Of a stretch of 64,000 bases of DNA, positions 33,501 through 42,465 are shown piece by piece. Position numbers and translations under genes: made by a program. The stretch lies in the NCBI GenBank assembly GCA_963782465.1, contig CAWAJR010000006.1, positions 124,001 through 188,000 on the forward strand, in the 5' to 3' direction. The notes beneath the pieces were generated by a model. That model worked only from the letters and a program-made list of their open reading frames with translations. It made no database searches and was not told the origin of the DNA. Every line of letters starts with the position of its first letter. The first letter of the stretch is position 1. This DNA comes from JAODBJ01 sp963782465 (GTDB lineage: Bacteria; Actinomycetota; Acidimicrobiia; IMCC26256; PALSA-610).

Positions 33501-36496
33501 CGCCCGCCGGGCCGTGATGCCCATTCGCGTTCGGGGAACTGAGAAGCCGGTACGCCGCGCTGCGCGGCGCGCAGGAGTTCCGCGAGATGCACGGCAGCCC
33601 GACCGCCGCTCGCGCCCTGCTCGATCTGCGTGCGGCAGCTGAACCCGTCGGCGAGGATCACGTCGCCGTCTCCCGCACCGCGCACCGCCGGTAGCAGGAC
33701 GCGTTCCGCGCACGCTTCTGAGACGTCGTAATGACCCTGCTCGAAACCGAAGTTGCCGGCAAGGCCGCAGCAGCCCGAGTCAAGGACGTCGACGTCGGCG
33801 CCGGTCTGCCGCAGAAGTTCGCGGTCGTGCTCGAAATGCATGACCGCGTGGTGATGGCAATGCGTCTGCACGACCAGCTTCCGGTCGATCGAAGGTGCCT
33901 CCCAGCCCGGCGTGTGATCGAGCAGGAGCTCGGCGAGGGTGACCGTCTGCTGGCGGAGGCGGTCGACATCGGGATCGTTCGGGAACAGTTCGCGCGCGTC
34001 CGACCGGAATACCGCGGTGCAACTCGGTTCGAGCCCGAGTACGAGCCCGCCCGACCGTACGTGGTCGCGCAGGATGCCGATCGTGCGCGCCAACACCCGC
34101 CGCGCGGTCGAGAGCTGGCCGGTCGAGATCCATGTCAGCCCGCAACAGACGCGTTGCGCCGGGACGCGGACGCGCCAGCCGGCGTCTTCGAGCACGTCGA
34201 CCGCGGCGTGTGCGACGCCGGGATGGAAGTGGTTCGTGAACGTATCGGGCCACAACAACAGCTCTCCGCGGCGACCACTGCCCTGCGGCGGGCGCGATCG
34301 GAACCCACGCTGGAACGTCTGGGACGCGAACACCGGCAGGCGACGGCGTTCGTCGACGCCCGCGACCTTCTTCAGCAACGCCGACAGTGCGGGAGCCTGC
34401 GCGGCAGCGTTGACGGCGCGAGGCGCGGCCGACGCGACGGCCGCCGCGGCCGGCAACCATCCCATCGAGTAATGCGAGCGCGGTCGAAGCCGGTGCTGGT
34501 AATGGTGCGCCAGGAACTCGGCCTTGTACGTCGCCATGTCGACGTTCACCGGGCAATCGTTCTTGCAGCCCTTGCACGCCAAGCACAGGTCGAGGGCGTC
34601 GCGCACCGCCTCGGACCGCCACCCGTCGGCGACCGCGCCGCCGCGACGATCTCCGTCGAGCATCTCGAAGAGCAGCCGGGCCCGGCCGCGGGTCGAGTTT
34701 TCTTCCTCGCGCGTCACCATGTAGGAGGGGCACATCACGCCGCCACCCTCCCGGCGACACTTCCCGACGCCGACGCAACGCAACACGGCGGTGCCGAAGC
34801 TCCCGCCGTCGTCGGGGTACTGGAACCACGTGGGCCCGGTCGTGTGCGCGTAGTCGGTGCCCAGCCGGAGGTCGCGGTCGAGCCGGTTCGGTGCGACGAC
34901 CTTCCCGGGGTTCATCCGGTCGTCGGGATCGAAGATCGCCTTCAACTCGCCGAACGCCTCAACGATGCCCGGGCCGAACATGCGGGCCAGGAGCTCGCCG
35001 CGGGCCTGACCGTCGCCGTGCTCGCCCGACAGCGAGCCGCCGTAGGAGGAGACCAGATCGGCAGCCCGGGTCATGAAGGAACGAAACTCGTCGATACCGG
35101 CGGCCGAGATGAGATCGAACGGGATGCGCGTGTGCACGCAGCCCTGCCCGAAGTGCCCGTAGAGGGACGCCTGCGAGTAGCCGTACTCCGAGAACAGCTG
35201 CTGCAGGTCGCGCAGGTAGTTGCCGAGACGATCGGGCGCGACGGCCGAGTCCTCGAAGCCCGGCCACGTCGCGGGTTCGCCGGGCACGTGCGCGGTCGCG
35301 CCGAGGGCCGACTCTCGCACCTCCCAGAGTTCCTGCTCGTGAGTCGGGTCGTCGAAGAACGCGACGTCGGCGTCGTCGTGACCGCGCCCGATCTCCGAGA
35401 GCATCGCCGCGGCGCGTTCGTCGGCCTCGCGTTGCGTATCGCCACCGAGCTGCACGAGCAGCCACGCCTCGCCGTCGGGCAACAGGTCGACGGCATGCGG
35501 GTTGAGATGGCGCTTGCGCTCGAACGACACGAGCTTCTCGTCGAGGCCCTCCAAGGCAATCGGCTCGGCGCGCAGCACCGTCGGCACCGCGTCGCCCGCG
35601 GCGGCGATGTCGGGGTACCCGAGCAGCACCAGCGAGCGGTGCTGCACCTGCGGGACCAGTTGCAGTTCGGCTTGCAGCACCGTCACCAGCGTGCCTTCGG
35701 AGCCGACCAGCAGCCGCGCAACGTTGAACCCGTTCTCGGCCAGGAGCGAATCGAGGTTGTACCCCGACACGCGCCGGGGGATGTCGGGGTACCGGTCGTG
35801 GATCTCGCGGTCCCAGCGGTCGCGCAGGCGCCGCAGGCGCGTGTACACCTCCGCCCGGCGGCCGCCTTCGCGCACCATGGCTTCGTACGCGTCGTCGCTG
35901 GTCTCACCGACCCACATGCGGGTGCCGTCGTAGAGCAGCACGTCGAGCCGGGCGAGGTTGTCGACCACTTTGCCGGTGCGCTGCGCGGTCGCGCCGCACG
36001 AGTTGTTGCCGATCATCCCGCCGAGCGTGCAGTGATTGTGCGTCGCGGGCCGGTGCCGATACTCGAGGCCGGTACCGCGCAACTGCTCGTTGAGATGATC
36101 GAGCACGATGCCCGGTTCGACGACGCACGTCGAGCGCTGCCGATCGACCGACACCAGTCGGTTGCAGTACTTCGACCAGTCGATCACGATCGCGGTGTTG
36201 GTGCACTGGCCCGCGAGGCTCGTGCCGCCGCCACGCGACACGATCGGCGCGCCGAAGCGGTGCGCGACGGCTATCGCATCGACTGCCGCGTCGATCGATC
36301 TGGGGACCACGACACCGATCGGCACCTGGCGGTAGTTCGACGCGTCGGTCGAATAGGCGCCCCGGCTCCCGGCGTCGAACCGCACTTCGCCGTCGACCCG
36401 TTCCTTCAGTGCCGCTTCGAGCTCCCCGGCGCCGACTTCTCCCGCCACCGGTGGCACGACGCGCCTGACCGGCGGGGCGACGGCGACTTCTGTCAC
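33497..36496 (-). CDS. FAD-linked oxidoreductase with Fe-S and CCG domains
   Basis: 999 residues. FAD_binding_4 domain (about 60-230: PIVSRGGGTSLAGQCTNTAI, later GGMIGNNSCG), FAD-oxidase_C (about 260-540), two [4Fe-4S] motifs (CVGVGKC near 568 and CLACKGCKNDCP near 637), and a GlpC/LutA-like half with two CCG modules (RVCCGLTW near 782 and DSGCCGLAGN near 905). This is the one-chain form of a D-2-hydroxyacid (D-lactate or glycolate type) dehydrogenase that sends electrons to quinone. GTG start overlaps the stop of the ThDP enzyme gene. Confidence 0.87.
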   Translation of the reverse strand: MTEVAVAPPVRRVVPPVAGEVGAGELEAALKERVDGEVRFDAGSRGAYSTDASNYRQVPIGVVVPRSIDAAVDAIAVAHRFGAPIVSRGGGTSLAGQCTNTAIVIDWSKYCNRLVSVDRQRSTCVVEPGIVLDHLNEQLRGTGLEYRHRPATHNHCTLGGMIGNNSCGATAQRTGKVVDNLARLDVLLYDGTRMWVGETSDDAYEAMVREGGRRAEVYTRLRRLRDRWDREIHDRYPDIPRRVSGYNLDSLLAENGFNVARLLVGSEGTLVTVLQAELQLVPQVQHRSLVLLGYPDIAAAGDAVPTVLRAEPIALEGLDEKLVSFERKRHLNPHAVDLLPDGEAWLLVQLGGDTQREADERAAAMLSEIGRGHDDADVAFFDDPTHEQELWEVRESALGATAHVPGEPATWPGFEDSAVAPDRLGNYLRDLQQLFSEYGYSQASLYGHFGQGCVHTRIPFDLISAAGIDEFRSFMTRAADLVSSYGGSLSGEHGDGQARGELLARMFGPGIVEAFGELKAIFDPDDRMNPGKVVAPNRLDRDLRLGTDYAHTTGPTWFQYPDDGGSFGTAVLRCVGVGKCRREGGGVMCPSYMVTREEENSTRGRARLLFEMLDGDRRGGAVADGWRSEAVRDALDLCLACKGCKNDCPVNVDMATYKAEFLAHHYQHRLRPRSHYSMGWLPAAAAVASAAPRAVNAAAQAPALSALLKKVAGVDERRRLPVFASQTFQRGFRSRPPQGSGRRGELLLWPDTFTNHFHPGVAHAAVDVLEDAGWRVRVPAQRVCCGLTWISTGQLSTARRVLARTIGILRDHVRSGGLVLGLEPSCTAVFRSDARELFPNDPDVDRLRQQTVTLAELLLDHTPGWEAPSIDRKLVVQTHCHHHAVMHFEHDRELLRQTGADVDVLDSGCCGLAGNFGFEQGHYDVSEACAERVLLPAVRGAGDGDVILADGFSCRTQIEQGASGGRAAVHLAELLRAAQRGVPASQFPEREWASRPGGR

Positions 36497-38257
36497 GACA
36501 GCAGCTCGTTGATCTTGTCGCGGGCCACGGTCGCGAGCGTCGCGATCTTGTGCGGTTCTCCACGCAGGAACGCCTCGGTGAAGTGCTTCGCCTGGTCGTA
36601 GCTGACCTTGCCGGGCATCGGCGGTTCGTTCGGGTTCACGTCGCAGTCGACGATCCCCGGGCCGGGGTGCGAGAGCAACTCGTGGATCGCACCGTCGACA
36701 CCCTTCGCGTCGGTGACCTTCGCGCCGTACGCGCCGCACGCGTGCGCCCAGGCGGCGAAGTCGGCTTCCGGTGGCTTGTGCCGCACCGCGTACTCGGGGT
36801 AACCGAGCACGATCTGCTCCCACAGGATCTGCCCGAATGCGTTGTTGTTGTTGACCACGACCTTGATCGGGAGTTCGTTGCGCACCGCGGTGAGGAAATC
36901 GGCCATCAACATCGCGAAGCCGCCGTCGCCCACGAAGGCGATCACCTGGCGTTCGGGGAACGCGTGCTGGATACCGATCGCGTACGGGAGTCCCGGTGCC
37001 ATCGTGGCGAGGTTGCCCGACAGGTAGAAGCGACGCTCCCCCCTGATCGTGAAGTGGCGGGCCGCCCACGTCGCGATCGTCCCGGAGTCGCACGTGAGGA
37101 TCGCGTCGTCCGTCGCGGCGTCGTCGATACATCGCATCAGGTACTGCGGCGCGGTCGGCGTACGTTCCGGGTCCTCGAGGGCGCGCATGTCGGCACGCCA
37201 CCGTTCCATCTCCGCCTGGTACTTCTGGAGGAAGGGCTGCTCGGCCCGCGTCGTGAGGAGCGGCCGCAAGTCGGCGAGGGCGAGCTTCGCGTCGCCCACC
37301 ACACCGGCATCGATCGGCAGCCGCAAGCCGATGAGTGCGGGATCGAGGTCGATCTGGACCACGCGCGCCTGCCCCGGCGCCGGGAGGTGCTTCGTGTACG
37401 GGAACGACGTGCCGACCATCAGCAGCGTGTCGCACTCCTCCATCAGGGCTTCGCTCGGCTTCGTACCGAGCAGCCCGAGACCGCCCGTCGTGAACGGGTG
37501 ATCGTCGGGCACGACGAACTTCCCGGGCAGGGTCTTGACGATCGGCGACCCGAGCGCGCCGGCGATCGTGATCACCTCGTCGCGCGCGTGTTGCGCGCCT
37601 GCACCGACGAGCATCGCGATCTTCTCCCCCCGGTTGAGGACATCGGCCGCGCGCTGCACCTGCGTGGCGTCGGCCCGGTGCGCAGCGCCGGTCGCGTTCG
37701 CGGAGCTGGCGGGCGAGCTCGCCGGCGCGACGTGCCGGTACGGGTCTTCATCGACCGCGGCGACCTGGATGTCGTTGGGGAAGGTGAGGTGCGCGACGCC
37801 GCGCCGTGCAATCGCGGTACGGATCGCGATGTCGACAACGGCGGGAACCTGCTGCGGGTTCGTCACCATGAGGTTGTACGCCGCAAGATCGGCGTAGAGG
37901 TGATCGACCTGTACCTCTTGCTGATAGTGGGTACCGAGGACCGAGGTCTCCTGCATGCCGGTGAGCGCGAGCACCGGCGCGTGATCGAGCTTCGCGTCGT
38001 AGAGGCCGTTGAGCAGATGGATCGCGCCCGGCCGACGTCGCGCAACACACCCCGAGACGGCCGGTGGCCTTCGCGTAACCCGTCGCCATGAACGCGGCGG
38101 CCTCTTCGTGCTGCACGAGTACGAACTCGAGCTCTTCCCGGCACCGGCGGAACCCTTCCATCAGCCCGTTGATGCCGTCGCCGGGTAACCCGAAGACGGT
38201 GTCGACTCCCCACTCGATGAGCCGCCGCGCAACGCTTTCGCCAACGATGTGTTTCAC
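36493..38257 (-). pseudogene. ThDP-dependent pyruvate oxidase/dehydrogenase-like enzyme, frameshifted
   Basis: The N-terminus (GTG 38257, GGAGGA at 38263-38268) reads VARRLIEWGVDTVFGLPGDG and VLVQHEEAAAFMATGYAKAT, holding the ThDP-activating Glu. After ATSAG the frame is lost; the expected continuation PGAIHLLNGLYDAKLDHAPV is present in another frame. The shift lies at about 38027-38034 (+1, or two bases missing in GGCCGGGCG). The rest is intact to the C-terminal ThDP motif (GDGGFAMLMADF then NNNNAFGQILWEQ). Closest in plan to PoxB, which oxidatively decarboxylates pyruvate to acetate and reduces quinone. It opens the operon with the FAD/Fe-S enzyme. Confidence 0.78.
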
Positions 38258-38424
38258 GCGATTCCTCCGAGGTGGCAGCGGGTGGGACGACGACTACCTA
38301 CCCGGATCGGCGCCCGGAAATGCGGGACGAGCCGTCGCTCGGCTGCGCGAAGCCGCGTAGCGTTACGCAACGAACCGTCCGGGTACACCAGTGGGCGGCA
38401 AGGCAATGAACCGTGGAGGCCACC

Positions 38425-38934
38425 TTGGGCTTGATCCGCAAGACCGTCTCGATCGGCACGCTCGGCGTGGTGCCGTACCGCAGCAAGAAGGAGAAGCTGA
38501 AGCGCGCGGAGAAGGCCCAACACCAAGCCGAAGCGGCGCTCGAACAGGTTGAAGCCGCTCGGTCGGCCGCCGAAGCGCGTATCAGGGCCGCCGAGAAACG
38601 GGTGAAGCACGCCGACGCCACGGCGGCCCACGCGGCCAAACGACTCGAACGATCGGAACGCAAAGGCCGCGCCCGCCGGGCGAAGCGGACGAAGAAGGTC
38701 GCGGCGGCCGCCGAGCCTGTGGTCGACGCCGCAACCACTGCGGGCGAAGAGGCCATCGAGCGCGGCCGCCGGGCACGGCGCAAGGCCCGCAAAGCCCGCA
38801 AGGCGGCCGAACAGTCGGCCCGGAAGCTCAAGAAGCAGGCGAAACGTTCGAGTCGCCACGCCCGCGAAGTGGTGACGGCCGCGACCGGCGCCGCGAAAGA
38901 GGCCGTGTCCGAGCACACGCCGCTCGGTTCCTGA
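38425..38934 (+). CDS. Lys/Arg/Ala-rich coiled-coil protein, histone H1-like composition
   Basis: 169 residues from TTG 38425, chosen because GGAGG at 38415-38419 lies 5 bases upstream; a GTG at 38413 overlaps that site. A short N-terminus (GLIRKTVSIGTLGVVPYRSK) leads into about 130 residues of charged helix (EKLKRAEKAQHQAEAALEQV) and then very basic repeats (RRARRKARKARKAAEQSARK). It could be a nucleoid or membrane-associated scaffold. I recognise the N-terminal block as conserved in actinobacteria, but not a function. Confidence 0.65.
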   Translation: MGLIRKTVSIGTLGVVPYRSKKEKLKRAEKAQHQAEAALEQVEAARSAAEARIRAAEKRVKHADATAAHAAKRLERSERKGRARRAKRTKKVAAAAEPVVDAATTAGEEAIERGRRARRKARKARKAAEQSARKLKKQAKRSSRHAREVVTAATGAAKEAVSEHTPLGS

Positions 38935-38943
38935 CCGGCGAGC

Positions 38944-38970
38944 GGGCCGGCGCCGGGTTCCGGCGCGCCC
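38944..38970 (+). terminator. Hairpin between the basic protein gene and the zinc promoter
   Basis: A 4-bp and a 7-bp stem separated by a 2-base bulge pair GGGC..GCGCCGG with CCGGCGC.GCCC around a GTT loop. It ends 3 bases before the -35 of the zinc importer. Confidence 0.5.
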
Positions 38971-38973
38971 GGT

Positions 38974-39004
38974 TTGACACCAATAATGAGAACCGTTTTC
39001 ATTA
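38974..39004 (+). promoter_or_regulatory. Promoter with Zur box for the zinc importer
   Basis: A perfect -35 TTGACA (38974-38979) is followed 17 bases later by TTTCAT (38997-39002). TAATGAGAAC (38984-38993) and GTTTTCATTA (38995-39004) are inverted arms agreeing at 9 of 10 positions around a single C, the form of a Fur-family Zur box. It covers spacer and -10, so zinc-loaded Zur should block RNA polymerase. Confidence 0.72.
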
Positions 39005-39010
39005 CGGGTC

Positions 39011-39910
39011 GTGCGCCGCCTCCCTACCCTCCTGCTCGCCGTGCTCATGACGCTGGGCGCGTGCGCCATGGGTGCCGCGTGCGGCAGCGCGTCGCGCTCC
39101 GGAGCCGGCGTGAACGTCGTGGCCGCCGAGAACTTCTGGGGGAACATCGCCGCGCAGATCGGCGGCCCGCGCGTGCACGTGACCTCGTTCATCAACGATC
39201 CGAGCGCCGATCCCCACCTCTACGAGTCGAACGCGAGCGATGGCGCGGCGCTCGCTCGCGCGAAGGTGGTGGTCGAGAACGGTCTCGGTTACGACAGCTT
39301 CATCGACAAGCTGCTCTCGGTCACGACCAGTCGCGGCCGGTCCGTCGTGTCGGCCGCGAAGGTGCTCGGCGTGTCAGGCAACGACGCGAACCCCCACCTC
39401 TGGTACGACATCCCGCGTGTCCACGTGGTGGCCGCGGCGATCGAGAGGGCGATCGCGGCCGCAGACCCTGCGCACGCGGCCACGTTCGCCGCCAACCTCG
39501 CCGCGTTCGACGCGTCGCTCGCGCCCGTCGTCGCAACGATCAACGAGATCAAGACGAGGTACCCGGGCGCACCGGTCGCGTACACGGAGCGCGTCCCCGG
39601 CTATCTCCTCGCCGCGGCGGGCTTGAAGGTCGAAACGCCACCGGGCTTTGCGAGCGCGATCGAAGATGGCAACGAACCGAGCGCCCATGATGCGCAGGCG
39701 ATGGACGCCTTGATCCGCGGGCACCGCGTGAAGGTGCTGTGCTACAACAGTCAGGCGACGAGCCCGATCACCGACCACGTTCGTTCCCTGGCGCGCTCGA
39801 CCGGCGTTCCCGTCGTCAGTGTCACCGAAACACTCCCGAGCACCGAGCGGTCGTTCCAAGCGTGGCAACTCCACCAGGCGCGCGCGTTGCTCGACGCGCT
39901 CGGAGGCTGA
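39011..39910 (+). CDS. znuA: Zinc ABC transporter substrate-binding lipoprotein
   Basis: 299 residues, ZnuA/TroA family. Signal sequence with two possible lipobox Cys (LGAC at 18, GAAC at 24). Metal ligands are expected from His in SADPHLYESN (about 58-67) and NPHLWYDI (about 128-135), and from EPSAHDAQAMDAL. The family's acidic His-rich loop is absent here; a His-rich tail is found on the ATPase instead. GTG 39011 begins only a few bases after the predicted transcription start, so the mRNA may be leaderless. Confidence 0.87.
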   Translation: MRRLPTLLLAVLMTLGACAMGAACGSASRSGAGVNVVAAENFWGNIAAQIGGPRVHVTSFINDPSADPHLYESNASDGAALARAKVVVENGLGYDSFIDKLLSVTTSRGRSVVSAAKVLGVSGNDANPHLWYDIPRVHVVAAAIERAIAAADPAHAATFAANLAAFDASLAPVVATINEIKTRYPGAPVAYTERVPGYLLAAAGLKVETPPGFASAIEDGNEPSAHDAQAMDALIRGHRVKVLCYNSQATSPITDHVRSLARSTGVPVVSVTETLPSTERSFQAWQLHQARALLDALGG

Positions 39911-39911
39911 C

Positions 39912-40805
39912 ATGCCCCTCGTCGAACGAGCGCGGCCCCACGACGGCGCGGCACCTGCGACCGCGGTGCGGCTGCGCGGCGCCTGCGTTCGCTACGGCAG
40001 CCGGGTGCTGTGGGAAGGGCTCGACCTCGACGTGGAGGCCGGCGAGTTCGTCGCCGTGCTGGGGCCCAACGGCACCGGCAAGACCACACTCCTGAACGTG
40101 TTGCTCGGGCTCACTCCCCTCTCGAGTGGGACCGTCGAGGTCAACGGCCGCCGCCCTCGTCGAGGCGACCGGCGAATCGGCTACGTCCCGCAGCAAAAGG
40201 CGTTCGACCCCGACCTCCCGATACGAGGCCGCGATCTCGTTCGATTCGGGCTCGACGGGTACCGGCCCGGTCTCCCGCTCTCCAACCGGCAGTCGCGTAC
40301 CGCGATCGACGCGGCGATCGCGGCCGTCGGGGCCGAGCGCTACGCGGCCGCACCGATCGGCTTGCTGTCGGGCGGCGAACAGCAGCGGCTGCGCATCGCG
40401 CAGGCGCTCATCGGCGACCCGCACCTCTTGCTGTGCGACGAGCCGTTGCTGTCGCTCGATCTCGCCCATCAGCACGGCGTCACCCGCCTGTTGCACGAAC
40501 GGCGCGTCGAGGCCAACAGTGCCGTCGTGTTCGTGACCCACGACATCAACCCGGTCCTCGACTACGTCGACCGCATCCTGTACCTCGTGAACGGCCGGTG
40601 GGCGATCGGCCACCCACGCGACGTCATGACGAGCGAGCGGCTGACCGACCTCTACGGCACTCCCGTCGACGTGCTCGACGTGCGCGGCCGCCTCGTGGTG
40701 GTCGGTTCCGACACGACGGGTGGCATCGAGGACTACAGCCACCATGTGCACGCCGATACACCGCACCACCACGCGCACGACCACCCGGGGAAGCGTCAAC
40801 CTTGA
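39912..40805 (+). CDS. znuC: Zinc ABC transporter ATP-binding protein with His-rich tail
   Basis: 297 residues. Walker A GPNGTGKTT (about 49-57), signature LSGGEQQRLRIAQAL, Walker B LLLCDEPLLSLD and H-loop VTHDINPVL. The last 20 residues are His-rich (HHVHADTPHHHAHDHPG), a probable cytoplasmic zinc-binding or sensing tail that not all ZnuC proteins have. ATG 39912 starts 1 base after the znuA stop. Its stop overlaps the permease start. Confidence 0.88.
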   Translation: MPLVERARPHDGAAPATAVRLRGACVRYGSRVLWEGLDLDVEAGEFVAVLGPNGTGKTTLLNVLLGLTPLSSGTVEVNGRRPRRGDRRIGYVPQQKAFDPDLPIRGRDLVRFGLDGYRPGLPLSNRQSRTAIDAAIAAVGAERYAAAPIGLLSGGEQQRLRIAQALIGDPHLLLCDEPLLSLDLAHQHGVTRLLHERRVEANSAVVFVTHDINPVLDYVDRILYLVNGRWAIGHPRDVMTSERLTDLYGTPVDVLDVRGRLVVVGSDTTGGIEDYSHHVHADTPHHHAHDHPGKRQP

Positions 40806-41629
40806 TCGGGCTCGACCTCTACCTCGACCAGCCGTTCGCGCAGCACGCGCTTCTCGCCGGCACCCTCGTCGCGGTCACGTGCGGGCTCATCGGCCCGTTC
40901 GTCGTGATCAGGGGCATGGCGTTCGCCGTGCACGGCACGAGCGAACTGGCCTTCACCGGCGCGGCTGCCGGCCTCCTCGTCGCCGACAACCCGATCGGTG
41001 GCGCGCTCGCCGGCGCGCTCGTCGTCGCCATGGTCATCGGCCTGCTCGGCGGGCGCGAACGCGAACGCGACTCGACGATCGGTGTGATCCTCGCGTTCGG
41101 CTTGGGGCTCGGGGTACTGCTGCTGAGCTATTACCACGGCTTCGCGACGGCCGCGACGAACATCCTGTTCGGCAACATCTTCGGCGTCAGCAACGACCAA
41201 CTCGCCGGGCTCGTCGCGATCGGTGTCGCCGTCACCGCGGTGATGGTGTTCATGTACCGGCCGCTGCTGTTCGCATCGGTCGACGCCGAAGCCGCGCTTT
41301 CGCGTGGCGTCCCGGTCCGCCTCCTCGGGATCGTGTTCCTGCTCGTGCTCGCGTTCACGGTCACGGAAGCCGCGCAGGTGGTCGGTACGTTGCTGATCCT
41401 CAGCCTGGCGATCACGCCCGCCGCTGCCGCGCAACACCTGTCGCGTAACCCGCTCGTCGTGACCGCGCTCGCGATCGTGTTCGCGCTCGTCGCGAGCGAT
41501 GGGGGCATCCTCGCCAGTCTGGCGAGCACGACCGTCAAGCCGAGCGTGTTCGTGACGAGCACGAGCTTCGCGATCTATGTGCTGGCGCGTCTTGCCGCGC
41601 TCGTGCGCCCGGCTCCGCGGCGGGCGTGA
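40802..41629 (+). CDS. znuB: Zinc ABC transporter permease
   Basis: 275 residues, ABC-3 family with about eight membrane helices: VAVTCGLIGPFVVIRGMAFA near the start, LAFGLGLGVLLLSYYHGFAT in the middle and GTLLILSLAITPAAAAQHLS near the end. A TTG start at 40802 overlaps the ATPase stop (TTGA), which is the only sensible start in this frame. It forms the membrane channel of the importer. Confidence 0.87.
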   Translation: MIGLDLYLDQPFAQHALLAGTLVAVTCGLIGPFVVIRGMAFAVHGTSELAFTGAAAGLLVADNPIGGALAGALVVAMVIGLLGGRERERDSTIGVILAFGLGLGVLLLSYYHGFATAATNILFGNIFGVSNDQLAGLVAIGVAVTAVMVFMYRPLLFASVDAEAALSRGVPVRLLGIVFLLVLAFTVTEAAQVVGTLLILSLAITPAAAAQHLSRNPLVVTALAIVFALVASDGGILASLASTTVKPSVFVTSTSFAIYVLARLAALVRPAPRRA

Positions 41630-41639
41630 CGACCCGCAG

Positions 41640-41954
41640 TCAAACGGCCGCGAACGACCCCGTGAGCCCGGCGATGTCGAGCACCCGGCGCACCGTCGTG
41701 CTCATCGCGCCGATGACGAAGACGACCGACCGCTCCCCGGCTTCCCGCCGGGCGACGAGGAGGCAGTGCAGCCCCGTCGAATCCATGTAGGTGACGGACC
41801 CGAGGTCGACCACCACCCGGTGCGCGCCGCTTCGCACCGCGTCGTGCAGCGCCGCCGCGGCGGCCTCGCGCACCGACAGGTCGATCTCACCCTCGAACGC
41901 GACCGTCGCGACCCCTTTGCGTACGGCGATATCGACGGAAAACGGTGCCGGCAC
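41640..41954 (-). CDS. STAS-domain anti-anti-sigma factor
   Basis: 104 residues, one STAS domain. VATVAFEGEIDLSVREAAAA and VVVDLGSVTYMDSTGLHCLL, with the phosphorylatable Ser in DSTG (about 59-62), match SpoIIAA/RsbV-type antagonists. An ATPase kinase would phosphorylate it and a SpoIIE phosphatase would reactivate it; this window encodes both types. GTG 41954 is the start that preserves the N-terminal beta strand; the ribosome site is weak. Confidence 0.8.
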   Translation of the reverse strand: MPAPFSVDIAVRKGVATVAFEGEIDLSVREAAAAALHDAVRSGAHRVVVDLGSVTYMDSTGLHCLLVARREAGERSVVFVIGAMSTTVRRVLDIAGLTGSFAAV

Positions 41955-42037
41955 GCCATCCAGCCTGAGGCACGACCCGCGTTCGCTCCAAAAGTACTGA
42001 AGAGGAACTGAAGGTCGAACCGAACCGCGCGGCCCGT

Positions 42038-42379
42038 TCAGTTGTGGCAACAACCCCGGGGGTCGAGGTCGGCCACGGCCGCCTCGACGGTCGTGCAGAA
42101 CATCTCGTCGGTGACCCCGAAGCCGCGAACGACCTGACGGGTGTCGGGTGCCGGGCACACGACGCGCAGCAGGCGCGTGTCGAGGCGGTCGAGCGTGGCG
42201 GCGGAACCGGCCATATTGGCCCGTACCGTCACCGACGAGAGATCGACGATCATCGGGCCACCGTCCTCGGCCAGTTCGATCACGGTCTCGATGAGCATGC
42301 CGAGCAGGTCGTCGGTGGCCTCGCCGTCGAACGTCACCACTCCACGGTTCCTCATCTGTCGTACCCGGATGTCGATCAC
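42038..42379 (-). CDS. Degenerate STAS-like protein
   Basis: 113 residues. The pattern GVVTFDGEATDDLLGMLIET followed by PMIVDLSSVTVRANMAGSAA resembles a STAS fold, but the usual D-S-[ST]-G loop is RANMAG, so there is no obvious phospho-acceptor Ser in that place. It ends with CCHN. Possibly a partner or decoy of the intact STAS protein encoded next on the same strand. GTG start. Family assignment is tentative. Confidence 0.5.
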   Translation of the reverse strand: MIDIRVRQMRNRGVVTFDGEATDDLLGMLIETVIELAEDGGPMIVDLSSVTVRANMAGSAATLDRLDTRLLRVVCPAPDTRQVVRGFGVTDEMFCTTVEAAVADLDPRGCCHN

Positions 42380-42465
42380 GCCACCACCCCTCAGCGTCGA
42401 TCACGACCCTGTGTCGTCACCCGAGTCTCTTCCACACTCCGGCCCGGCGAAACGCTCCTGAAGCC

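Noticed and set aside
33731..36601. A 956-codon plus-strand frame opposite the FAD/Fe-S/CCG gene
   Set aside because: Same cause; the minus-strand protein has all catalytic motifs and this one has none.
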